Shown here: positions 7,375 through 15,637 of the stretch, in pieces
Numbering within the stretch: the stretch's first letter is position 1
Layout: every line of letters starts with the position of its first letter
NCBI GenBank assembly: GCA_027619375.1
Contig: JAQCFL010000005.1
Span: 1-42,964 of the forward strand
DNA: 42,964 nt
Direction of reading: 5' to 3'
From: Verrucomicrobiota bacterium
GTDB lineage: Bacteria > Verrucomicrobiota > Verrucomicrobiia > Verrucomicrobiales > Akkermansiaceae
The notes under the pieces: model-generated
Database searches by the model: none
What the model was told of the DNA's origin: nothing
The model's input: only the letters and a program-made list of their open reading frames with translations
Position numbers and translations under genes: made by a program

Positions 7375-9954
7375 ATGAGACGAATTCCCGGCCCGCTGTT
7401 CCACTCCGTCCTCCTCGCTTGGGCGGGGCTGGCGTGCGCCGCCGCCCCCCCCCCCCACTGGTCGTTCCAACCCCTGCAGAAACCCGCTCCGCCCCAGGTC
7501 GCGGGGATCTCCTGGGTGCGCAACCCGATCGACCGCTTCATCCTCGCCCCGCTCGAAGCGCGGGACCTGCAACCGGTCGCGGAGGCCGACCGGCTCACCC
7601 TCCTCCGCCGCCTCACCACCGACCTGACCGGCCTGCCGCCGACCATCGCGGAAATCGACACCTTCCTGGCGGACGATTCCACCGACGCCTACGAACACCT
7701 CGTTGATCGCCTCCTCGCCTCCCCCCACTATGGCGAACGCTGGGGACGCCACTGGCTGGATGTCGCACGCTACGTGCAGGGGCGAACGAAGGTCGCGGGC
7801 GTCGACCGCACCGACCTCGCGGAGCCTTACCGCGATTATGTCGTCCGGTCCCTCAATGCCGACAAGCCCTATGACCGCTTCGTGACGGAACAACTGGCGG
7901 GTGACCTGCTGCCGGAACCGGACGACCGCCGGGCCGGCCTCGACCAGGCCGTCGCACCGGCCTTCCTCTCGATCGGACCGTGGTTCGCGGACTGCGCCGA
8001 TCCGAACTCGCTGCGGATGGACGTCATCAACGAGCAGATCTCGACCGTCTCGCAGGCCTTTCTCGGCCTCGATTTCGGCTGCGCACGCTGCCACGATCAC
8101 AAGTTCGATCCCGTCCCGACGCGGGATTACTACGCGCTGGCGGGGATCTTCGGCAGCACCCGCGTGATCGAGACGATGAACGAGAACTGGCGCGACGGGC
8201 GGATGCGCCTGACCCGTCCGCTGGCCACCCCGGAGCAACTCGCCGCGACCGAGGTCGTCCGCAGGACCATCGGGGGCCTGCGCGGGGACCGATGGCGGGC
8301 GCTGCAGGAGGCCCGCGAGAGCTGGCTCGCCGAAATCTCCCCGCACCGGGCCGCATACCGCGAGGCGCTCTCCACGGTGCCCCCGCCCACCGTGATCCGT
8401 TTCGAGGCCGAGGATTACCACGGACAAAACAACGTGCGCCGGGTCACGATCGAGGGGGTCGGACTCGTCGAGACGCAGCGCGCGAGGGAACAATGGGTGC
8501 AATACCGGCCCATCGTGCCGGAAGCAGGCCGCTACCTCGTGCAAATCCGCTGCGCCGCACCCGCTCCGCTCCGGGTGGAGCTGAAACTCGACGGCAAGCC
8601 GGTCCTCCCCGACAAGTTGCTCCCCGCCACGGGCGGATGGGAGCCCCGACACCTGCGCTGGGTCACCCTCGGCACCTTCCCGTTCCGCACGGGCAGCAAC
8701 GACGTGCGCCTCTGGGCGAAGGAAAATGCCAAGCTGCCGCGCCTCGACCAGATCCGCTTCGTCCTCGAGGGCCCGGCGCGGGAGTCCGCCCTCGACAATC
8801 TCGCCACACAGCGCCACCTCGACCGGAACGTCCTCACGGAGCTGGCGGTCAACCCCGCCGGATGGCCGCCGAACGTGGCCGATGCGGAGCGCTTCGTGAC
8901 CGCTCCCGCCCTGGAAGCCCTCGACGCGCGCATCGCGGAATGGGAAGACAAGCTGCCCCAGCTGGAAACCGTCCTCGCGGTGGAGGACTATCCGCAGCCC
9001 GTCAACGAGCCGGTCCATGCCGCGGGGGACGTCTACGAGATGCCCGGCGACCCCGTGCCGCGCGGCGTCCCGTCCATCGCGGCGGACTTCATGGAAAGAC
9101 CGCGGATCCCGGAGAGTGCCAGCGGCCGCCTGCAACTCGCCCAGTGGATCACCGACCCGCACAACCCGCTCACCGCCCGCGTCATCGCGAACCGCCTCTG
9201 GCTCGGTCATTTCGGCCGCGGCCTCGTCGACACGCCGGGCGATTTCGGCATCCAGGGAATGCCTCCCTCGAACCGGGATCTCCTCGACTGGCTCGCCGCC
9301 ACCCTCATCGAGGAAAACTGGTCCCTCAAGGCCCTGCACCGCCGCATCGTGACCTCCGCGACCTACCGTCTCGGCGGCGAGACCGACCCGCGGAGTGCCG
9401 CGACCGATCCCGACAACCGCCTCCATTGGCGCTACCCGCGCCACCGGCTGGAGGTGGAGGCCATCTATGACGGAATGCTCACCTCCATCGGCAAGGTGCC
9501 GCGGCAACCCGCCGGGCAGCCCCTCGACACCTCCCGGTCGAAGGACCGCGCCCTCTACATCCTCACCTCCTCCCGCTCGCCGCTCGGCATGGGGATCGAG
9601 ATCCGCAAGATGCTTTCGCTCTTCGGCTGCGACCCGTCCGGGGTGCCCGTGCACCGCCGAGACCACTCCACCAGCGCCGCCCAGTCGCTCTTCTGGCTCA
9701 ACAACAAGCTGCCGAAATACTATGCCGGGAAACTCGCCGCACGGCTCCTCGCTCTCCCGGGCCTCGACGACCCCGCCCGCGCCACGATGGCCTTCCGCCT
9801 CACCGTGACCCGCCCACCCGACCGGGAGACCCTCACCCGCTCCCTCGCCTATCTCCATTCCTGTCGGCACGACCAGGGACTCGGCGAAACGGAGGCCTGG
9901 AGCCGCCTCTGCCTCGCGATTTTTTCCTCCGACGCCTTCAGCTACCTCGAATGA
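7375..9954 (+). CDS. DUF1549/DUF1553 protein without cytochrome domain
   Basis: A 859-residue protein starting at MRRIPGPLF, where a signal peptide ends near AACAAA-type small residues; the 147-bp upstream extension lacks protein character. DUF1549 (PSD1-like) covers about residues 35-270, with NPIDRFILA, ERWGRHWLDVARY and CARCHDHKFDPVPTRDYYAL. A beta-rich insert at about 340-470 (FEAEDYHGQNNV, then EQWVQYRPIVPEAGRYLVQI) resembles a CBM6-type carbohydrate-binding module. DUF1553 ends the protein (NPLTARVIANRLWLGHFGRG, HRRIVTSATYRL). Many relatives start with a planctomycete cytochrome c domain; none is present here. The stop overlaps the next start (ATGA). It is secreted. The exact activity of this family is unknown. 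Confidence 0.85.
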   Translation: MRRIPGPLFHSVLLAWAGLACAAAPPPHWSFQPLQKPAPPQVAGISWVRNPIDRFILAPLEARDLQPVAEADRLTLLRRLTTDLTGLPPTIAEIDTFLADDSTDAYEHLVDRLLASPHYGERWGRHWLDVARYVQGRTKVAGVDRTDLAEPYRDYVVRSLNADKPYDRFVTEQLAGDLLPEPDDRRAGLDQAVAPAFLSIGPWFADCADPNSLRMDVINEQISTVSQAFLGLDFGCARCHDHKFDPVPTRDYYALAGIFGSTRVIETMNENWRDGRMRLTRPLATPEQLAATEVVRRTIGGLRGDRWRALQEARESWLAEISPHRAAYREALSTVPPPTVIRFEAEDYHGQNNVRRVTIEGVGLVETQRAREQWVQYRPIVPEAGRYLVQIRCAAPAPLRVELKLDGKPVLPDKLLPATGGWEPRHLRWVTLGTFPFRTGSNDVRLWAKENAKLPRLDQIRFVLEGPARESALDNLATQRHLDRNVLTELAVNPAGWPPNVADAERFVTAPALEALDARIAEWEDKLPQLETVLAVEDYPQPVNEPVHAAGDVYEMPGDPVPRGVPSIAADFMERPRIPESASGRLQLAQWITDPHNPLTARVIANRLWLGHFGRGLVDTPGDFGIQGMPPSNRDLLDWLAATLIEENWSLKALHRRIVTSATYRLGGETDPRSAATDPDNRLHWRYPRHRLEVEAIYDGMLTSIGKVPRQPAGQPLDTSRSKDRALYILTSSRSPLGMGIEIRKMLSLFGCDPSGVPVHRRDHSTSAAQSLFWLNNKLPKYYAGKLAARLLALPGLDDPARATMAFRLTVTRPPDRETLTRSLAYLHSCRHDQGLGETEAWSRLCLAIFSSDAFSYLE

Positions 9955-11354
9955 ACCCGCACCCCCGCACCCCCGCCACCCTCTCGCGCCGCAGCCTCAT
10001 GGGCCTGAGCGGCCTCGCCCTCGCGGACCTCCTCACCCGTCAGGCGTGGGCGGCCTCGGGCCAGGCGGGCGACCCGGCCGAACCGCACTTCCCGGCCCGC
10101 GCCAAGCGCATGATCTTCATCCTCCTCGACGGCGGGCTCTCACAGGTCGATTCCTACGACTACAAACCGCGCCTCCAGGACGAGCACGGCAGGGAGCTGC
10201 CGGCCTCCATCCGGCAGCCGAAGTTCACCTTCGCGAACCGTGGCCGCATCATCGGCTCGCCGTTTGCATGGCGGCAGTGGGGTGCCAACGGGACCTGGGC
10301 GAGCGACCTCTTCCCCGAGATCAACCGCCGCTGGATCGACAAGCTCTGCTTCATCCACTCCCTCCATCACGAAAACGAGGATCACACCACCGCCATGTCG
10401 TTCCTCAACACCGGCGTGCCCCGCGAGACCCGGCCCGCGCTGGGCAGCTGGCTCACCTACGGACTCGGATCCGACAACGGAAACCTGCCGGCCTACATCG
10501 ACATCACCCCCAAGGACGGCAGGACCTTCCCGACCGGCTTCCTCCCGTCGATCCACGGCGGGGTGCCCATCGTCCGGCCGGACCGTGCCTCCCGGGACCT
10601 CCGGTGGGAAAACCTCCAGCCCGGGTTCGACGGACAACGCGCCCACCTCGACTTCATCAGCGCCCTGAACAACCGCCGCGATCCGCTACAGGTGGAACTC
10701 CGCAACCGGGAACTCGCCTTCCGCATGCAGTCGGTCGCCCCAGGAATCATGGACCTCCACCGCGAGTCGGAGTCAACCCGCACCCAATACGGCATCGGCG
10801 ACGAACACACCGACGAATTCGGCCGCACCCTCCTCCTGGCCCGGCGCTTCGCGGAGGCCGGCGTGCGCTACATCACCGCCACCCACTCGACCTCCCGCTA
10901 CGGAAACCTCTGGGACCAGCACGCCAACCTCGAAAAGGGACACCGCGGAAACGCCCACGCCGTGGACAAGCCCATCGCCGGGCTGCTGCACGACCTCGAG
11001 GCGCGGGGTCTCCTCGACGACACCCTCGTCCTCTGCGGCAGCGAGTTCGGCCGCACCCCCAGCCGCGAATTGTTCGACGGCCAGATGGGCCGCGACGACA
11101 ACGGGCGCGACCACAACCCGCACGGCTTCACAATGTGGATGGCCGGCGGCGGTACCCAGCCCGGATACCACCACGGCGCCACCGACGACTACGGATTCTA
11201 CGCCACCCGCGACAAAGTCTCCATCCACGACCTCCATGCCACCATCCTCCGCCTCATGGGCCTCGACCACGAACGCCTCACCTACCGCCACGCCGGACGC
11301 GACTACCGCCTCACCGATGTCTATGGCAAGGTCGTGCAGGCCATCCTGCGGTAG
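9951..11354 (+). CDS. DUF1501 protein, Tat-type signal
   Basis: A 467-residue protein. The N-terminus carries a twin-arginine-like signal (LSRRSLMGLSGLALADLL), so it is probably exported folded. The body is the DUF1501 fold, related to alkaline phosphatase/sulfatase-like enzymes: RMIFILLDGGLSQVDSYDYKP near the start, a central FGRTLLLARRFAEAGVRYI, and late VLCGSEFGRTP and HDLHATILRLMGLDHERLTYR. It overlaps the DUF1549/1553 gene by 4 bases. The two families travel together in PVC genomes, often near polysaccharide-degrading genes. The catalytic role is unproven. Confidence 0.88.
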   Translation: MNPHPRTPATLSRRSLMGLSGLALADLLTRQAWAASGQAGDPAEPHFPARAKRMIFILLDGGLSQVDSYDYKPRLQDEHGRELPASIRQPKFTFANRGRIIGSPFAWRQWGANGTWASDLFPEINRRWIDKLCFIHSLHHENEDHTTAMSFLNTGVPRETRPALGSWLTYGLGSDNGNLPAYIDITPKDGRTFPTGFLPSIHGGVPIVRPDRASRDLRWENLQPGFDGQRAHLDFISALNNRRDPLQVELRNRELAFRMQSVAPGIMDLHRESESTRTQYGIGDEHTDEFGRTLLLARRFAEAGVRYITATHSTSRYGNLWDQHANLEKGHRGNAHAVDKPIAGLLHDLEARGLLDDTLVLCGSEFGRTPSRELFDGQMGRDDNGRDHNPHGFTMWMAGGGTQPGYHHGATDDYGFYATRDKVSIHDLHATILRLMGLDHERLTYRHAGRDYRLTDVYGKVVQAILR

Positions 11355-11553
11355 CCCCGATCAGGCTATTCGACCTGGAAGACAACGCAGGTGATGGCCA
11401 AAAGGACCAGCAAATTGGAGGAGTTATTTCCTAACGCGCCCTTATCCGGGGGGCATCAGGATCTGTTCCATAATCTGTCTGGAAAGGAGTGGCCTCTTTT
11501 GTTCGAATGGAAGTTGGCCGGGAATCGCTGATCGTTCCTTCTGCCTTCTCCCA

Positions 11554-12480
11554 ATGCTCATGAAACCGATCCTTTTCACGCACAACGACTGCGACGCCCA
11601 CCGAATGCACCCCGGTCATCCGGAGCGTCCGGAACGCCGTCAGGCGATCCTACGCCATCTCCGCGAGACGAAGGTGCTCGACGACTGGGAGGTCCGGGAG
11701 CCACCACTCGTCAGCAGGGAGGCGCTGGAGCACGTCCATGATGGAGCATATCTCGATCACCTCTTTGCCGCGACACCCGAGGAGGGGCTGATCCCGCTTG
11801 ATGGTGACACGGCGATGGCCCCGGGGACGCTGCGCGCGGCCAGACTGGCGTCCGGGGCTCTGGAAGAAGCCGTGGCGCTCGTCACGAGGGGCGAGGCTCG
11901 ACGCGTCTTCTGTGCGATGCGTCCCCCCGGGCATCACGCCGAAAGCAACGCCGCGATGGGCTTCTGTTTCTTCAACCATGTTGCGGTCGGTGCGGCCGCG
12001 GCGATCGCGATGCCGGAGATCGAGCGCGTCGCGGTGCTCGATTTCGACGTTCATCATGGCAACGGCACGGTCGAGATGTTCCAGGATCGGCCCGAGGTCC
12101 TCGTCTGTTCGAGTTTCCAGCACCCCTTCTATCCAAACCGCTACCACGACGTGAAGCGGAAGCACATCGTGAACACCCCGCTCCCCGCGGGCAGTGGGAG
12201 CGGCGACTTCCGCCGCGCCATCGAGCGGGACTGGGCACCAGCCATCGAGAAGCACCGGCCCCAACTGATCTTCATTTCGGCCGGCTTTGACGCCCACCGG
12301 GACGATCCGCTCGGGGGGCTGCAGCTCGATGAAGAGGACTTCGCCTGGGTGACGCGATGGATCGTCAATGCGGCCGGGAAGCATGCCGAGGGACGGGTGG
12401 TGTCCACGCTTGAGGGTGGCTACGACCTCGACGCCCTCGCCAGCTCGGTGGCGGCCCACCTCAAGGAACTCGCCCGGTGA
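11554..12480 (+). CDS. Histone-deacetylase-family amidohydrolase
   Basis: A 308-residue zinc-dependent deacetylase of the HDAC/acetoin-utilisation/acetylpolyamine amidohydrolase superfamily. Landmarks: HPGHPERPER at 19-28; RPPGHHAE with the catalytic His pair 127-128; DFDVHHGNGT with zinc ligands D165 and H167; SAGFDAHRDDPLGG with the third ligand D246; and EGGYD with the transition-state Tyr 290. All key residues are present and the length is normal. A second ATG lies two codons downstream, and no clear Shine-Dalgarno separates the two. It stands alone, about 200 bp after the DUF1501 gene, with nothing notable between. The substrate (acetyl-lysine, polyamine or other) cannot be told. Confidence 0.88.
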   Translation: MLMKPILFTHNDCDAHRMHPGHPERPERRQAILRHLRETKVLDDWEVREPPLVSREALEHVHDGAYLDHLFAATPEEGLIPLDGDTAMAPGTLRAARLASGALEEAVALVTRGEARRVFCAMRPPGHHAESNAAMGFCFFNHVAVGAAAAIAMPEIERVAVLDFDVHHGNGTVEMFQDRPEVLVCSSFQHPFYPNRYHDVKRKHIVNTPLPAGSGSGDFRRAIERDWAPAIEKHRPQLIFISAGFDAHRDDPLGGLQLDEEDFAWVTRWIVNAAGKHAEGRVVSTLEGGYDLDALASSVAAHLKELAR

Positions 12481-12552
12481 CGGATGTCCCGGAACTCGCT
12501 GACCCAAAATCCGACTTCCCCATTATTGCCGCATGAGCATGTCCGTGCCGGT

Positions 12553-12642
12553 TCAATCGGAACGGGCAACCTGCTCGCAGGGGTCCGCTTCAAACGCCTT
12601 GGCGGCCAAGCGCACGGCGCTCTTGCGGCCGACCTCTTTCAT
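12553..12642 (-). CDS. Possible 29-residue mini-ORF coupled to the esterase stop
   Basis: An ATG overlaps the TGA of the upstream esterase gene (ATGA at 12639-12642) and opens 29 codons reading MKEVGRKSAVRLAAKAFEAD and so on. The overlap is the classic coupling arrangement, and the residues are helical and basic/acidic. It may be the start of a gene whose remainder has been lost, or chance. Confidence 0.2.
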   Translation of the reverse strand: MKEVGRKSAVRLAAKAFEADPCEQVARSD

Positions 12643-14126
12643 TGCTTCGAATCCCCGACTTCCCAGTCATCGGTTCGAAACGGGGAGGCCGGCAAGCCTT
12701 CCTTGTTTCCAAGGTTCCCGACGGCCGTTTCATGCCACGCATAACGGACCGCGACAGGATTGGAAACGGTGGGGCTTCGCACTTCGACGGCATCCCCCTT
12801 GATCTCCGCTTGCGCCGCCACAAATGTCCCGCTCTCCCCGGAAATCAGGAACTGAACCAACTCCCCGCCATCGAGACTCTTCAGGCCGCCGCCCTCATGG
12901 TCGAACTTCAGAATGACCTTGTCGCCCTCGACCGACATGGAATTGTAGAGTGGACCGGAATAGACCAGATTCTCCCTTCCGTAGTCGTGGGCCAGCGCCC
13001 AGAGCGCGAGGCGATGCCCCACGTCCCGCTTGTTAGCCGGATGAAGACGGTCCGGGCCGCCGCTGATATCCGTGATCACCGCCATCCCGCAGTTCGGGAT
13101 GGTGCCGAGACAAGCCCGCTGTGCATCCCAGAAGCGCGGAAGCGTCTCCAGCGTGCGACTCTTTCGGCCCCAATGCCGTTCCGAATAATCCATCGGGCCG
13201 ATCTGGACAAAATAGAACGAGAGATCCTCCTGGCCGAACAACTTCCGCCATCCGCTGATCAAGGCGTCGGTCTTGTCCGTATAGATCGCGGTGTCCCCCT
13301 TGAAACAGTTCCACTCGCCCTGGTACCAGATCACACCGCGCATCGTGAACGGAACAAAGGGGTGAATCATGCCGTTGTAGAGGGCGGCCGGGGTTCCCGG
13401 GGTCACCTTCACATCGGCTGTCAGCGCCCGGACCCGCGCCGCATACTTCTCGAGCGACTTCACTTTCTCGAACCCCTCCACCGGGGTCCACGGCTCGATG
13501 TCCACCCCATCCACCGCGGACAGAATGAGCCCCACGGGGACCTTGAGCTCCCGGTGAAGATTCTCGCCGAAATGATAGGCGACGGCCGAGAAACTCCGGG
13601 CCGTGTCCGCCGAGCAGGCAACCCAATCCGACCCGCCCTCGTCCTGCGGCAGGGCGGCCGCCTTCTTGCCCATCCGGAAGAACCGTATCGCGGGATGCTC
13701 CGCCTTGGCAATCTCCTCGTCCACGTGCAGGGACTTCCCGACGGGAAAATTCATGTTCGACTGGCCACTGCAAAGCCACACTTCCCCCACCAGGATATCA
13801 GAGAGAACAATCTCGTTCCGGCCGGTAATCCTCAGTTCCCGCGGTTTGCTGTCGGCCATTCGCGGATCCAAGCGGACCAGCCACCGGCCATCCTTGTCGG
13901 CCGTGGTGCCGACCTGCGTCCCGTCGAACTTGACCGTCACCACCTCGCCCGGGTCGGCCCGGCCCCAGAGGTTGATCGGCTCCCCCTGCTGAAGCACCAT
14001 CCCGCTGCCGATCACCTTGGGCAGCGTGACATCGGCCGAGGCAAGTCCCGCCGCCGCAAGGACCGCGAGCACGACCGGCAAAGCCGCCGGCACGATGGCG
14101 AGGCTGGGGAGGGAGGCTGACTTCAT
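12639..14126 (-). CDS. Sialate O-acetylesterase family (SASA) esterase, complete
   Basis: A 495-residue secreted esterase, starting at MKSASLPSL (signal peptide ending near LASA). Residues 32-115 form the beta-sandwich start (LPKVIGSGMVLQQGEPINLW). The SGNH-type catalytic Ser is S123 in CSGQSNM; VIWYQGEWN near 265-273 is the conserved SASA block; D359 and H362 in GPDRLHP complete the catalytic set. The C-terminal beta domain ends NLxNxxGLPASPFRTDDW. It removes O-acetyl groups from sialic acids or, more likely in this context, from plant or algal polysaccharides. It lies 29 bp downstream of a sister gene on the same strand and is probably co-transcribed with it. Confidence 0.85.
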   Translation of the reverse strand: MKSASLPSLAIVPAALPVVLAVLAAAGLASADVTLPKVIGSGMVLQQGEPINLWGRADPGEVVTVKFDGTQVGTTADKDGRWLVRLDPRMADSKPRELRITGRNEIVLSDILVGEVWLCSGQSNMNFPVGKSLHVDEEIAKAEHPAIRFFRMGKKAAALPQDEGGSDWVACSADTARSFSAVAYHFGENLHRELKVPVGLILSAVDGVDIEPWTPVEGFEKVKSLEKYAARVRALTADVKVTPGTPAALYNGMIHPFVPFTMRGVIWYQGEWNCFKGDTAIYTDKTDALISGWRKLFGQEDLSFYFVQIGPMDYSERHWGRKSRTLETLPRFWDAQRACLGTIPNCGMAVITDISGGPDRLHPANKRDVGHRLALWALAHDYGRENLVYSGPLYNSMSVEGDKVILKFDHEGGGLKSLDGGELVQFLISGESGTFVAAQAEIKGDAVEVRSPTVSNPVAVRYAWHETAVGNLGNKEGLPASPFRTDDWEVGDSKQ

Positions 14127-14155
14127 GATCTGCTGGGGGGATGGGAAACTCTCTT

Positions 14156-15334
14156 TCATTGCTCGGTAAATTTCAGCGGCCAATCATCCGTGCGGAATGG
14201 GGAGGCCGGCAACCCGGTGGTGTTCGACAGGTTCCTGGACAACTGCACAAAATAGACGGGAAAATCACCGCGCCCCCAGCGGCCCCGCCAATCGCGGACC
14301 ATGGCCGGAAAGAGGGCCCGATAGAGATCCCACTGGTGCGCGTTGCCTTCGCCCTGATACCAGATCACACCCTTGATGCCGAACGGAATGATTGGAGCGA
14401 TCATGCTGTTGTAGAGCACCGTCGGAACAGTCAGGACGTTGTCTTCCCACGGGTCCATGCCGGTCGGTCTGGCGGGTGCCGCCCCGGGGCCGGCGGGTTT
14501 CGCCGCAACCTCCCGGCCTTCCGCGCGGGCCTTGGCGGCAGCGGCCTCCCAACCTTTGATGGTTTCCGGCCACCGGGCGGTGTCTTCCTTCCACTTCGCC
14601 CTTTCCTGAAGGTAGCGTTCCTTGCGCCGGGGATAAACCGCCTTGGCCGCAAGTGCTTCAGCCAGGTAGTTCGACAAGGCCGGGTCCGACTTGAGCCCCT
14701 CCAGGCTGGTCCACATCTGCCCGGTGCTGCTCCCCCGGCATGCATTGACAAGGCCGACGGGAATCTTCTCGGCCTGATGAATTTCCCGACCAAAGAAATA
14801 CCCTGCCGCAGAGAACTCCCTCGCCGCTTCCGGGGTGCAAACGGCCCAGCTTCCCTCGCAGTCAACCTGCGGTTCGAGAAACGTCTCCTTGGCCATCTTG
14901 AAGAGCCGGATCTGCGGGTGATTCGCCTGGCCCAGTCCCTTCGGGTCGTTGACATCCCGCCCGACGACCCTTCTCAGCGGCAGCGCCATGTTCGACTGTC
15001 CCGAACAAATCCACACGTCCCCGATCAGCACGTCCACGAAGGTGAGCGTGTTCCTGCCAACGACCGTGACCGTGACCGGCGTGGCGCTTGCCTTCAGGTC
15101 CGTGAAGGCGACCTTCCATCTGCCATCCTTTCCCGCCGTCGTCGCAACCGTCGAGTCCCCCACTCTCACCGCAACCGCTTCACCGGGATCCGCCCAACCC
15201 CAGACCGGCGTGCTCGCGCCCGCCTGCAACACCATGTGCTCGCCGATGATGGCCGGCACCCGCACGTCGGCCTGCCCCGGCCCGCACACGGCGGCAAAAA
15301 AAACGCCGATGCAAAATCCGGTTTTCTTATTCAT
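14156..15334 (-). CDS. Sialate O-acetylesterase paralogue with internal deletion
   Basis: A 392-residue paralogue of the next gene, starting at MNKKTGFCIG with a signal peptide. It keeps the N-terminal block (VPAIIGEHMVLQAGASTPVW), the catalytic Ser (S114 in CSGQSNM), a long helical insert near 235-300 and VIWYQGEGN. Directly after FPVYFVQL it jumps to NLSNTTGLPASPFRTDDW, the sequence found at the extreme C-terminus of the sister protein. The roughly 160 residues in between, which in the sister contain the catalytic Asp/His (DRLHP), are absent. The frame is kept. The product is therefore probably inactive, so this is a decaying gene, though an assembly deletion is possible. Confidence 0.7.
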   Translation of the reverse strand: MNKKTGFCIGVFFAAVCGPGQADVRVPAIIGEHMVLQAGASTPVWGWADPGEAVAVRVGDSTVATTAGKDGRWKVAFTDLKASATPVTVTVVGRNTLTFVDVLIGDVWICSGQSNMALPLRRVVGRDVNDPKGLGQANHPQIRLFKMAKETFLEPQVDCEGSWAVCTPEAAREFSAAGYFFGREIHQAEKIPVGLVNACRGSSTGQMWTSLEGLKSDPALSNYLAEALAAKAVYPRRKERYLQERAKWKEDTARWPETIKGWEAAAAKARAEGREVAAKPAGPGAAPARPTGMDPWEDNVLTVPTVLYNSMIAPIIPFGIKGVIWYQGEGNAHQWDLYRALFPAMVRDWRGRWGRGDFPVYFVQLSRNLSNTTGLPASPFRTDDWPLKFTEQ

Positions 15335-15393
15335 CTGCGGCTCCCAATCTTGGCTGGGGAGTTCCATGCATCAAGCACCTATTCCAAACCTGC

Positions 15394-15403
15394 AACCCAA
15401 CCG
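15394..15403. repeat. Left target-site duplication of the MITE
   Basis: AACCCAACCG, repeated exactly at 15518-15527, immediately outside the two terminal inverted repeats. Confidence 0.85.
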
Positions 15404-15517
15404 CAGGGCGGTTGTCTGGAAACGTTGGATCGCTGAAGAAGCGTTCTTGTATCCCAAAATTTTTTAGGACCGGACCCTTGATAATCAACATCTTGTAATT
15501 TCCAGACAACCGCCCTG
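15404..15517. mobile_element. 114-bp MITE with 19-bp perfect terminal inverted repeats
   Basis: CAGGGCGGTTGTCTGGAAA (15404-15422) is repeated as its exact reverse complement at 15499-15517, and the pair is bracketed by a 10-bp direct repeat. The 76-bp interior holds no ORF. From memory, CAGGG ends plus 8-10 bp target duplications fit the ISAs1 family, so this may be a non-autonomous derivative moved by such a transposase; none is in the window. It sits in the divergent promoter region between the damaged esterase and the cytochrome/DUF1549 gene and could affect transcription of either. Confidence 0.85.
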
Positions 15518-15527
15518 AACCCAACCG
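15518..15527. repeat. Right target-site duplication of the MITE
   Basis: AACCCAACCG, identical to 15394-15403. The joined empty site would read GCAACCCAACCGATGGCC. Confidence 0.85.
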
Positions 15528-15637
15528 ATGGCCCGGACCGGAAGTTTTGAACATGCCCTGATCAAAGCGCACGGAAACAAGAGTAAATGGAGTACAGTCC
15601 AAATTGACCGCAGGCTGAGAATCTGCCTTATTGTTCC

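Noticed and set aside
7312-9870. 852-codon open frame antisense to the DUF1549/1553 gene
   Set aside because: Same GC-rich mirror effect; the sense frame has the conserved domains.
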